Assembly: GCA_946183175.1 (NCBI GenBank)
Contig: CAMHBH010000044.1
Span: 1-15,977 of the forward strand
Source: an uncultured Oscillibacter sp.
GTDB taxonomy: Bacteria; Bacillota; Clostridia; Oscillospirales; Oscillospiraceae
Direction: 5' to 3'
Length of the DNA stretch: 15,977 nucleotides
The number at the start of each line of letters is the position of its first letter. Position 1 is the first letter of the stretch. Shown here in pieces: positions 1-6,385 of this stretch. The notes under the pieces are model-generated. The model searched no databases, had not been told where the DNA came from, and saw only the letters and a program-made list of their open reading frames with translations. Both the position numbers and the translations under genes were made by a program.

Positions 1-2173
1 CTTCGGTGTACTCCGGCTCCACGCCCAGGTACGGCAGAATGTCGGCCATAATCTGACTTGCCGTCGGCGCGACCATGTTGCCGCCGGAGACGTAGACCCC
101 GGTATTACGGCTCGGGGTGTCGAGGGTCAGGAGCATGATATAGCGGGGGTTGTCGGCGGGGGCGAAGCACATGAACGACACGACCACGTCGCCCTGCGGG
201 TTGTCGGCGGTCTTGGAACCGGTCTTGTCGGCGGTGCCGGTCTTGCCGCCGATACGGTATCCGGCTACCTGCCCGTTCTTCCCGGTGCCCTGCGCGACTA
301 CATACTCTAAGCATTCCCGCACGACCGCCGACGTTTCCTCGCTGACTACCTGCCGAATCGGGGTGGCGTCGTGTTGCCATACGACGTTTCCGGCGCTGTC
401 GAGCTTCTTTTCTACGACGTAGGGCCTATAGAGATAGCCGCCGTTGACACAGGCCGCCTGCGCCCGGATAAGCTCAATCGGCGTGACGTTGAACGTCTGC
501 CCGAACGAGTACGACGCTAGCGAGACCACGTTAGAGTTGAAGCTGTCCTCGCTCGCGAAAATTCCGGTGACTTCTCCAATCATGTCAATTCCGGTTCGTT
601 CCATGAGGCCGAACGATTTCAGATACTGGTAATAGGTCTCGGTGCCGATACTAAGGCCCATGGTGATAAAGGCCGGGTTACACGAATTTCCCGTCGCGGT
701 TTTCAAGTCCTGTACGCCGTGGCCGCTACGCTTGGAACAGCCGATAGGTTTCGACCAGCCCGGTACCCGGATAGAACCCGCACAGTTAAAAGTAGAATCC
801 AGGCTAAGGAGGCCTTCTTCCAGGCCGGCGGCCAGGGTAATCGGCTTGAACGTCGAGCCGGGTTCGTAAGTCGAGTCAATGCACTTGTTGCGCCACTGCG
901 TATTCATGGCGGAGTTGACGACGGCGGCGCGCGCCGCTTCGTAGTCCTCCTCCGTCTCGTACTCCGTACGCTTCGCGTCGACGGCCCGCTGTTCCTCTTC
1001 GACTTTCTTCAACAGGGACGTGTCGAGAATCATGCTGTACTGGTTGGGGTCGTAGTCGGGGTAGGACGCCATCGCGACGATTCCGCCGTTGTTCACGTCC
1101 ATGACGATTCCCGCCGCGCCGTTTTTGGCGTCATAGCGGTCTATCATGTCGCGCAAACCCTTCTCTAGATACGTCTGTACAGTGACATCCATTGTCAGCA
1201 TAAGCGTATTGCCGTCCTCGGCGTCGTAGTACTGCTCGTACTGGTACAGTAAATCCGTCCCGGCGGCGTTCTTGGCGGTGACGGTCATCCCCGACACCCC
1301 CTGCAAGTCCGATTCGTATTTCGATTCCAGCCCCACGCCGCCGACGTTGTCGGCGTTGACGAACCCTAACACGTTCGCCGCGAGGGTATTGTAGGGGTAG
1401 TAGCGCTTGGAGTCCGGCTGCATCCAGATTCCCTGTAGGCGTCTCGGACTTGACTTGTGGTCGGACTTCAGCACGGTCTTCCCGGAAGCGGTCTCCTCGG
1501 TTAATTCGTTGCCTTCCTCGTCAATCAGGCCGTTCATGAACGCCCGCACTTCGTCCGCCGTCTTCTGCTCGACCTTCTTCTTGATAATCGCGTACTGGTT
1601 CCGCGTGTTCTCCATCTGCTTCATAATCGCGGCCTGGTCAACGTCCAGAATGCGGCTAAGCCCACGGGCGATATAGGACTGGTCAAGAAGGCGGGGCGGG
1701 TAGTATTCCTGCTTCTTCTTCGCGGCGGACGCGGCGGCGGCCTGCTGTTCCTCCTGCTGTTTCTGTACGAACTGCTGGATTTCCTTCGGGGAGATAATCA
1801 CGGTCTCCGCCGTAGCGGACGCCGCCATGATGTACCCGTTGCGGTCGAGAATCGAGCCGCGCGAGGCGGTAATCACGGCGCTTCGGGTCTGCTGATGGGC
1901 GGCGCGTTCCTGTAGGGCGTCGTGCTGGTTGATTTGCAGGTCGTAGAGCTTGAAGAACAGCGCGACGAACGTCACGACGCCCAGCAGCGACATGACCCAC
2001 AGAATACGGGTGCGCACAATCTGGTTGGCGCGGCGCGACTCCTCACTCCGGCGGAGATTGGAGCGGGCGTTGTAGGCGTCGGGACTGGCGAGCGCGTCGG
2101 AGACGGCCTCCTGTAGGAACGGCCCGACGCGGGCGAACATCCCGCGCAGGTAGTCAAAAATTCTCTCGGGCAT
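1..2173 (-). CDS. Class B penicillin-binding protein (FtsI/SpoVD type), C-terminus cut off
   Basis: This is a transpeptidase that cross-links peptidoglycan for septation or spore cortex. It starts at ATG 2173 behind a strong AGGAGGG site. Visible in order: a cytoplasmic tail of about 55 residues, one membrane helix (about 58-76), the dimerisation-domain motif RGSILDRNG (105-113), a Q/E/A/K-rich stretch (about 135-154), then the transpeptidase motifs: STFK with catalytic Ser440, SCN at 497-499 and KTG at 644-646. All three catalytic motifs are intact. The frame is open at the window edge in GVEPEYTE, a phrase that in SpoVD/PBP2x-like proteins leads into PASTA domains, so a PASTA tail may follow outside. 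The N-terminal part before the active serine is clearly longer than I recall for Bacillus SpoVD or E. coli FtsI. It follows rsmH and ftsL, the usual place for ftsI or spoVD; which of the two it is cannot be decided here. Confidence 0.95.
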   Translation of the reverse strand, partial: MPERIFDYLRGMFARVGPFLQEAVSDALASPDAYNARSNLRRSEESRRANQIVRTRILWVMSLLGVVTFVALFFKLYDLQINQHDALQERAAHQQTRSAVITASRGSILDRNGYIMAASATAETVIISPKEIQQFVQKQQEEQQAAAASAAKKKQEYYPPRLLDQSYIARGLSRILDVDQAAIMKQMENTRNQYAIIKKKVEQKTADEVRAFMNGLIDEEGNELTEETASGKTVLKSDHKSSPRRLQGIWMQPDSKRYYPYNTLAANVLGFVNADNVGGVGLESKYESDLQGVSGMTVTAKNAAGTDLLYQYEQYYDAEDGNTLMLTMDVTVQTYLEKGLRDMIDRYDAKNGAAGIVMDVNNGGIVAMASYPDYDPNQYSMILDTSLLKKVEEEQRAVDAKRTEYETEEDYEAARAAVVNSAMNTQWRNKCIDSTYEPGSTFKPITLAAGLEEGLLSLDSTFNCAGSIRVPGWSKPIGCSKRSGHGVQDLKTATGNSCNPAFITMGLSIGTETYYQYLKSFGLMERTGIDMIGEVTGIFASEDSFNSNVVSLASYSFGQTFNVTPIELIRAQAACVNGGYLYRPYVVEKKLDSAGNVVWQHDATPIRQVVSEETSAVVRECLEYVVAQGTGKNGQVAGYRIGGKTGTADKTGSKTADNPQGDVVVSFMCFAPADNPRYIMLLTLDTPSRNTGVYVSGGNMVAPTASQIMADILPYLGVEPEYTE

Positions 2174-2240
2174 ACTCCCTCCTGAACATAAACGGAACGC
2201 GTCAGCGCTCCGGGGATACTCTTCACACGCGTGTTTTCTC

Positions 2241-2294
2241 CCGCGTCGCGCAACGCGGACGAACAGAGAGCAAGAAGCCGCGCTTCTCGCTCTC
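2241..2294 (-). promoter_or_regulatory. Paired hairpins in the ftsL-PBP gap
   Basis: The 188-nt gap between ftsL and the PBP gene holds no convincing gene. It contains an inverted repeat with arms 2266-2277 and 2283-2294. On the plus strand the arms have one A/C mismatch; in the minus-strand transcript that becomes a G-U pair, giving a 12-bp stem with a 5-nt loop. Next to it lies CCGCGT (2241-2246) facing ACGCGG (2253-2258), and a short palindrome around 2226-2235. No U-run follows, so these are not classical terminators. They may shape mRNA processing or PBP translation; the function is inferred. Confidence 0.5.
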
Positions 2295-2361
2295 CGTCTG
2301 CTGTCGCAATATCGGCGGCCCGGAATGTTCTCGGCTGCGCTGCTTCATTATAATGCGGCGA

Positions 2362-2907
2362 TTAGCTGAAAAATTCCTTGACGGCCTCAAAACCGTGTAA
2401 CGCGGAAAGCACGAATCCGCTAAGTACGCCGCTCTCCTCCTCCTCGTAGACGACCACGTCGTCGCCCTCGGAGAGGTCGACATACGTCACCTGACTGGCG
2501 GCGGGCACGGACATTCCGGCGGCCTCGGCGGCTTCCTTGACAGTCGCCCGGTCAAACATCTGCTCGTATTCCGCGTTCAATTTCGCGTGTTCGGTTTCCA
2601 GGCTCTGGAGCTCGCTTTTCAGTTGCACCGTCTCGGAGGAGAGGCGCGTCAGCTCGATACAGTTCATCAGTACGAGCATGGCCACCGCGAGCGCCACGAC
2701 GACGCCCAGAATCGCGGGGAGAGAGACTTGTACGCCAGCCGCTCTCCGCCCGGCCATTGTCCGGGCCTTCCGGCGCTTGTGTTCGTAGGTCAATTCGCCG
2801 GCCTGTTCCAGTTCCCGCTGTCTTATCGTCCAATCCAGTCCTCTGGCCAGGTTGTCGCTCATAGCGGTCCTTCGCACAAAACGCTCTTCCCTCGCCACCA
2901 ACTCCAT
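2362..2907 (-). CDS. ftsL: FtsL/DivIC-like septum protein
   Basis: This is a 181-residue bitopic membrane protein of the septum initiator type: a basic cytoplasmic N-terminus (KRRKAR near 44-49), one membrane helix (about 62-83, rich in V, A and L), then an extracytoplasmic coiled coil (about 86-118) and an acidic tail. FtsL-like proteins join DivIC/FtsB and the class B PBP in the divisome. Identification rests on topology and on its place between rsmH and the PBP gene, since FtsL sequences are poorly conserved. ATG 2907 has a GGGGGA site. A second in-frame ATG at 2862 (MSDNLARG) has AAGGA about six bases upstream and could be the true start, giving 166 residues. Confidence 0.75.
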   Translation of the reverse strand: MELVAREERFVRRTAMSDNLARGLDWTIRQRELEQAGELTYEHKRRKARTMAGRRAAGVQVSLPAILGVVVALAVAMLVLMNCIELTRLSSETVQLKSELQSLETEHAKLNAEYEQMFDRATVKEAAEAAGMSVPAASQVTYVDLSEGDDVVVYEEEESGVLSGFVLSALHGFEAVKEFFS

Positions 2908-2926
2908 GGCAATTCCCCCTTTGTTG

Positions 2927-3071
2927 CGGCGCGTCCCGCGCCGTTCCTTATATCGGTACAGTCGCGCGGGGCGCGGCTGACCTTCACGATGTCAGATCCA
3001 TAAAACGAGCAAACCCGGAAACTTGGCGGATTGTCCGCCATACAGGAACTTTCAGCGGTTCCAATTTGCTC
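2927..3071 (-). promoter_or_regulatory. Dense stem-loop region between rsmH and ftsL
   Basis: The 173-nt gap is almost entirely self-complementary. In transcript order: an outer stem GAGCAAA (3065-3071) with TTTGCTC (3007-3013) encloses two hairpins, 3045-3062 (5-bp stem) and 3025-3039 (6 bp, 3-nt loop), and is followed by GTTTTATG. Then come hairpins at 2977-2995 (5 bp), 2963-2975 (5 bp, 3-nt loop) and 2927-2943 (7 bp, 3-nt loop), the last ending about 19 nt before the upstream ftsL start codon. The first element could be a weak terminator or attenuator after rsmH. The pairing is seen directly; the role is inferred. Confidence 0.5.
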
Positions 3072-3080
3072 TTTTATAGT

Positions 3081-4031
3081 TCAAATGTCGAACGGGTTCA
3101 GCTTTTCCACGGCCCGGAGTTTGGCGCTACGGGCGCGGGGGTTGTCGCGTAACTCGTTCTCACCGGGCGTGACGGGCTTCCGGGTCACGGGGCGCACACG
3201 CGGACGCCGCCCGCATACGCACACCGGGAACTCCTTCGGGCACGTACAGCCCTGTTGAAACGCCTTCAAGGTTCGTTTCACTATCCGGTCTTCCAGAGAG
3301 TGGAACGTAATCACGGCAAGTCTCCCGCCGGGGCGGAGACGCTCCACGGCGGCGTTTAGCATAGGTTCCAGCGCGTCCAGCTCGCCGTTGACGGCAATCC
3401 GCACGGCCTGAAACGAACGCTTCGCGGGGTGTTGCTTCTCGCGCAGAGCGCGGGCGGGCATAGCGCCCCGTATGATGTCGGCGAATTCCGCGGTAGTCTC
3501 GATGGGCCTTGCCTCGCGGGCCCGTACTACCGCGCGCGCGATGGCGGGGGCGTAGCGCTCCTCGCCGTACTCGTAGAGGATGCGCCGGAGTTCGCTTTCG
3601 GGCCAGGTATTGAGCACGTCGCGGGCGGAGAGCGCGGAAGTCGTATCCATGCGCATGTCGAGCGGGGCGTCGCGGAGGTAGGAAAAGCCGCGCGCGGGGT
3701 CGTCGAGTTGCGGCGACGAGACGCCCAAATCGAACAGCATGCCGTCGGCCTCCCGGACGCCGATACTGTCCAGGAGCGCGCCGAGGTCGGCGAACGAGCC
3801 GTGCAGGAGCGTCACGCGGTCGCGCCACGGCGCGAGGCGTTCCGCCGACGCCGACAGCGCCTCCGGGTCGCGGTCGATTCCCACGAGGCGTCCGGAAGTC
3901 AGCCGCCGCGCGATTTCGGACGCGTGCCCGGCGCGCCCGAGCGTGCCGTCGACGTAGAGGCCTTCGGGCCGCACGGACAGCGCCTCCATACAGGCGTCAA
4001 GCAAGACCGGCGTGTGACGGTATTCGCTCAT
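3081..4031 (-). CDS. rsmH: 16S rRNA m4C1402 methyltransferase RsmH
   Basis: RsmH (MraW) uses S-adenosylmethionine to N4-methylate C1402 in the decoding centre of 16S rRNA. The start chosen is ATG 4031 (MSEYRHTPVLL), because it has GGGAGGT eight bases upstream and begins exactly like family members; the open frame runs further upstream to 4151 but without family-like sequence. The product has 316 residues, normal for RsmH. Visible landmarks are HTPVLLDACMEAL, the SAM-binding VDGTLGRAGHASEI, GIDRDPEAL, SSPQLDDPARGFSY, QHPAKRSFQAVRIAVN and SLEDRIVKRTL. It opens the division/wall unit with ftsL and the PBP gene. mraZ, which usually precedes rsmH, is not next to it. Confidence 0.97.
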   Translation of the reverse strand: MSEYRHTPVLLDACMEALSVRPEGLYVDGTLGRAGHASEIARRLTSGRLVGIDRDPEALSASAERLAPWRDRVTLLHGSFADLGALLDSIGVREADGMLFDLGVSSPQLDDPARGFSYLRDAPLDMRMDTTSALSARDVLNTWPESELRRILYEYGEERYAPAIARAVVRAREARPIETTAEFADIIRGAMPARALREKQHPAKRSFQAVRIAVNGELDALEPMLNAAVERLRPGGRLAVITFHSLEDRIVKRTLKAFQQGCTCPKEFPVCVCGRRPRVRPVTRKPVTPGENELRDNPRARSAKLRAVEKLNPFDI

Positions 4032-4033
4032 CG

Positions 4034-4068
4034 TTCGGCACCTCCCGTAAATTCGGGCTGTGCCGAAT
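4034..4068 (-). promoter_or_regulatory. rsmH leader with two mutually exclusive hairpins
   Basis: The leader segment TTCGGCAC (minus strand, 4060-4067) has two possible partners. ATTCGG (4063-4068) can pair with CCGAAT (4051-4056), leaving the ribosome site open. Alternatively TTCGGCAC pairs perfectly with GTGCCGAA (4034-4041), just before the start codon, which encloses the GGGAGG ribosome site (4041-4046) in its loop and covers its edge. The two pairings share bases and cannot coexist. This is a plausible translational switch, but no ligand is known and short repeats of this kind can arise by chance. Confidence 0.45.
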
Positions 4069-4077
4069 CTTATGTCC

Positions 4078-4106
4078 AGTATATCCGCATTCTCCGGAAT
4101 TGGCAA
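4078..4106 (-). promoter_or_regulatory. Promoter for rsmH-ftsL-PBP
   Basis: On the minus strand, TTGCCA (-35, 4101-4106) and TATACT (-10, 4078-4083) are separated by 17 bp. The predicted start is near 4071, giving a leader of about 40 nt before rsmH. It lies in the 144-nt gap after the coiled-coil gene, so the division genes can be expressed apart from rsmD-coaD. No clear terminator separates the two units, so read-through is possible. Confidence 0.65.
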
Positions 4107-4175
4107 GACTTTTTTTGCTGTCAGAAGGAAAATTTTTCTTTCCGGCGGCAAAACTGGAACACGTATTCTATATTT

Positions 4176-4697
4176 TTACGCGTCGGTCTTGGCGGCTTCC
4201 TGCGGCGGGGCTATTTTCTCGCGCTTCTCCTGAATCCGCGCCGCCGAAACCGTCCGGAACCGCGCGCGGTTCTCCTTGACCTCGTTGGCGGCCTTCTGGA
4301 TGATTTCCTCCGTGCGGGCGAGGGAGTCTTCCGCGTACTCGTTCGCCACCTGGAACAACTGCCGGGCGCGTTCCTCGGCGCGGGCGATAATCTGGTGTGC
4401 CTGCTCCTGCGCCTTGTAGACGACTTCGCTTTCGGAGACCATCTTCCGGGCGGTCTGCTCCGCCTGTCTGACGATGCGGTCGGCCTCGCGCTTGGCCTCG
4501 TCCTTGAACTTGTCGCGGGCGGCCAAAAGTTCCTGGGAGCGCTTGAACTCCACCGGGAACTGCGCTTTCAGCTCGTCCAACAGGTCAAGAACCTCGTCGC
4601 GGTCGACTTTGCACATCCCGGTCTGGAGGGCCACGGGACGCGCTTCCTCGATTTTCTCGTAGAGCATGTCAATCAGGCGATCTACTTCATTGGCCAT
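4176..4697 (-). CDS. Coiled-coil protein resembling ATPase b/H subunits; function unknown
   Basis: A 173-residue soluble protein, dominated by charged heptad-like sequence from about residue 50 to 160 (repeated A/E/K/R/Q runs such as AKREADRIVRQAEQTARKM). It resembles the helical stalk of F- or V-type ATPase subunits and DivIVA-like proteins, which is how such proteins are often labelled; there is no ATPase cluster here and no membrane anchor, so an ATPase role is unlikely. ATG 4697 has AAGGAGAA upstream. It lies 14 nt after coaD and is probably co-transcribed with rsmD-coaD. A structural or division-associated scaffold is possible given the neighbouring division genes, but that is inference. 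Confidence 0.85.
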   Translation of the reverse strand: MANEVDRLIDMLYEKIEEARPVALQTGMCKVDRDEVLDLLDELKAQFPVEFKRSQELLAARDKFKDEAKREADRIVRQAEQTARKMVSESEVVYKAQEQAHQIIARAEERARQLFQVANEYAEDSLARTEEIIQKAANEVKENRARFRTVSAARIQEKREKIAPPQEAAKTDA

Positions 4698-4711
4698 AGT
4701 TCATTCTCCTT

Positions 4712-5191
4712 TTACTTTATCATATCCCGCACCAGGGGAATGACGGCCCCGGGCAGATAGTTTTCAAGCGGTTGACGATATCGAATCATCTCCCGCGCCA
4801 TGGAAGAGCTGAAGTGTCGCCACGGGGGGCTTGCGGGCAGGAACAGCGTCTCCAGGCCCTCGTGAATGCCCCGGTTAATCAACGCGAGCTGGTATTCGGC
4901 GTCGAAGTCGGTACCGTCGCGCACGCCGCGCACGATGGCGGTCGCGCCCTTGCCGACGGCGTAATCGGCGAGCAGACCGGGGTAGAGTTCGGCTTGCACG
5001 TTGGGCAGTTCCGCGACGGCGGCCCGGACTAGAATCAGTTTCTGTTCCGGCGTGAACATCTGATTTTTCTTCTCGGCGTTCGGGCTGACGCACACCCACA
5101 CCCTGTCGAAACAGGCGGCGGTTCGGGCGATTACGTCGTAGTGGCCCAGCGTGATGGGGTCGAAACTCCCGGAACAGACGGCGATTTTCAT
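4712..5191 (-). CDS. coaD: Phosphopantetheine adenylyltransferase CoaD
   Basis: CoaD transfers AMP from ATP to 4'-phosphopantetheine, giving dephospho-CoA, the penultimate step of coenzyme A synthesis, in the cytoplasm. The product has 159 residues, the standard length. The N-terminus carries GSFDPITLGH with the T-x-G-H nucleotidyltransferase motif at 14-17. VRGVRDGTDFDAEYQLA in the middle and FSSSMAREM near the C-terminus match the conserved nucleotide-binding stretches; the last replaces the commoner ISSSxVRE form. Its ATG overlaps the rsmD stop as ATGA, so the two are translationally coupled, as in many Firmicutes. Confidence 0.97.
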   Translation of the reverse strand: MKIAVCSGSFDPITLGHYDVIARTAACFDRVWVCVSPNAEKKNQMFTPEQKLILVRAAVAELPNVQAELYPGLLADYAVGKGATAIVRGVRDGTDFDAEYQLALINRGIHEGLETLFLPASPPWRHFSSSMAREMIRYRQPLENYLPGAVIPLVRDMIK

Positions 5192-5742
5192 GTGATTTCA
5201 TCCTCGTGCCGGCAGAGCGTGACGGCGATTTTCCCGTAGCGGTAAGTACGCCCGGCGCGGAACGGGGGCGGAGGCGCGGCGAAGACCCCTCCCGCCGGGT
5301 ATTCGGCCACTATTATACCACGCGGTTTCAGAATGTCAAATGCCGCGGCGCGATTTATCGCCTCTTCCAGCAGGCCGGAGAAGTAGGGCGGGTCGAGGAA
5401 GAGGAGGTCGAAGCGTTCGCGGGTACGGGCGAGGAAGTCGAGCGCGTCGGCTTGCAGGACAGCCGCGCGGTCGTCGAGGCCCGTAATCCGGAGGTTTTCC
5501 CGTACAAGCGCGGCGGCCTTGGGATTATTATCGACGAATACCGCGGTTTCCGCCCCGCGCGAGAGGCATTCGATACCTAGTTGTCCAGTCCCGGCGAACA
5601 GGTCGAGCACCCGCGCGCCCGCGATATCGAACTGTATGGCGCTGAACAGTCCCTCTTTGACGCGGTCGGTCGTCGGACGGGTAGATTGTCCCTCCAGTTC
5701 GCGGAGGCGTTTCCCCCGCGCCGTGCCTGTGATGACCCGCAA
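5188..5742 (-). CDS. rsmD: 16S rRNA m2G966 methyltransferase RsmD
   Basis: RsmD methylates N2 of G966 in 16S rRNA using S-adenosylmethionine. Landmarks are RVITGTARGKRL at the N-terminus, RPTTDRVKEGLFSAI, the SAM-binding VLDLFAGTGQLGIE and the catalytic DPPY. Start choice is unusual: a GTG at 5751 is in frame but only one base from the AAAGGAG ribosome site, whereas TTG 5742 sits ten bases from it and gives MRVITGTARG, the typical beginning of the family. I therefore chose TTG 5742 (184 residues). It is the first gene of a unit with coaD (4-nt overlap) and the coiled-coil gene, with a promoter just upstream. Confidence 0.93.
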   Translation of the reverse strand: MRVITGTARGKRLRELEGQSTRPTTDRVKEGLFSAIQFDIAGARVLDLFAGTGQLGIECLSRGAETAVFVDNNPKAAALVRENLRITGLDDRAAVLQADALDFLARTRERFDLLFLDPPYFSGLLEEAINRAAAFDILKPRGIIVAEYPAGGVFAAPPPPFRAGRTYRYGKIAVTLCRHEDEIT

Positions 5743-5778
5743 GGCGTACACGCTCCTTTCCGTCTGCGGCTTTCCGCT

Positions 5779-5807
5779 ATTTTACGGCAACGGGCGGAAT
5801 TTTTCAA
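5779..5807 (-). promoter_or_regulatory. Promoter for rsmD-coaD
   Basis: On the minus strand TTGAAA (-35, 5802-5807) and TAAAAT (-10, 5779-5784) are 17 bp apart. The predicted start is near 5772, about 30 nt before the TTG start codon of rsmD. Confidence 0.6.
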
Positions 5808-5840
5808 TAGCAATTCTGAAATTTCCGGCCCGAAAAGGCA

Positions 5841-5961
5841 GAAAAATTTGAAAACTTTTTGAAAACTTTTTCCAGGCCGCCGGGGGAGTGCCATAAAATG
5901 GACATTTTCCCGCGTTTTCGACAGTTGCCGACAACAAAGCGCCCTCTCCAATAGAGAGAGC
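5841..5961. other. Intergenic stretch with tandem repeat and hairpin
   Basis: The stretch between the mgl unit terminator and the rsmD promoter holds no gene that I can support. It contains two back-to-back copies of TTGAAAACTTT (5848-5858 and 5859-5869) and an imperfect hairpin with arms 5941-5948 and 5954-5961, in which one position is a G-U pair in the minus transcript. The hairpin could serve as a backup terminator for the mgl unit, but its U-run is weak. Confidence 0.35.
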
Positions 5962-5993
5962 AAACGTTTTTTGCAACACGGACGCAAAACGTA

Positions 5994-6017
5994 CCCTCTC
6001 CCGTCGCCGGGAGAGGG
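5994..6017 (-). terminator. Intrinsic terminator of the mgl operon
   Basis: A perfect 10-bp GC-rich stem (arms 5994-6003 and 6008-6017, loop TCGC in plus-strand orientation) begins 5 nt after the TAA of the InlB-repeat gene. In the minus transcript it is followed by ACGTTTTGCG, a short U-run. Position directly behind the last gene of the unit supports the call. Confidence 0.75.
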
Positions 6018-6022
6018 CGTCG

Positions 6023-6382
6023 TTAGTCCGGAATCCAGTAGGCGTAGAGGGTGGTATCGCCCTCTACGCGGTTCGACTGGAAGTCCCACGGGATACTGTA
6101 GGCCTCGTCGGCGAACCAGCCGCCGAACGAATAGCCATTGCGTTCGGGGGGCGCGGGTTCCGCGACGGCCTCCCCGTAGCGCACCGACTGCGCCGGGACA
6201 TCCGAGCCGCCGCGCGCGTCGAAGCGTACCGCGTAGCCCCCGCCAGACGCCGACCACAGGACGAGTAGCACCATGGCGGCGATTCCCGCGACGATGATAA
6301 TATCGAGCGTCCGCACGGAGATTTTGACGTGACGGTACAGCCCGCGCAATTCCGGTTGTTCCGGGCGGTGTTCTTCCGGCAT
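6023..6382 (-). CDS. Small membrane protein with one InlB B-repeat
   Basis: A 119-residue protein with a cytoplasmic basic segment, one membrane helix (about 28-45, IIIVAGIAAMVLLVLW) and a single extracytoplasmic InlB B-repeat (Listeria-Bacteroides repeat, Flg_new) from about 50 to 117. The repeat shows YAVRFDARGGSDV, RNGYSFGGWFAD and TTLYAYW, matching the family pattern VTFDANGG, RxGYTFxGWY and DxTLYAKW. In other proteins these repeats occur in long arrays on secreted adhesins; a lone membrane-anchored copy is different. It begins 3 nt after the mglC stop with no clear ribosome site of its own, so translation is probably coupled to mglC, and it is the last gene before the terminator. A role with the sugar importer, such as an accessory to the permease, is inferred from position only. 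Confidence 0.85.
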   Translation of the reverse strand: MPEEHRPEQPELRGLYRHVKISVRTLDIIIVAGIAAMVLLVLWSASGGGYAVRFDARGGSDVPAQSVRYGEAVAEPAPPERNGYSFGGWFADEAYSIPWDFQSNRVEGDTTLYAYWIPD

Positions 6383-6385
6383 GGC

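Noticed and set aside
1683..2253. Minus-strand frames at 1683-2000 and 1972-2253
   Set aside because: Both lie in other frames of the PBP gene, whose three catalytic motifs and membrane helix are in one uninterrupted frame.
2859..3041. 60-codon minus-strand frame between rsmH and ftsL
   Set aside because: It overlaps the dense hairpins and the ftsL start, has no clear ribosome site and no recognisable protein features.
3065..3080. Plus-strand terminator suggested by TTTGCTC followed by TTTTATAG
   Set aside because: No plus-strand gene or promoter precedes it; the stem is better explained as part of the minus-strand rsmH-ftsL region.
4032..4151. Upstream extension of rsmH by 40 codons
   Set aside because: The extension covers the promoter and leader and lacks family similarity; the ATG at 4031 has a strong ribosome site and the family-typical N-terminus.
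3429..4760. Long plus-strand open frame opposite rsmH and the coiled-coil gene
   Set aside because: It covers two well-supported minus-strand genes and a promoter; low-complexity arginine/glycine content and no family match.
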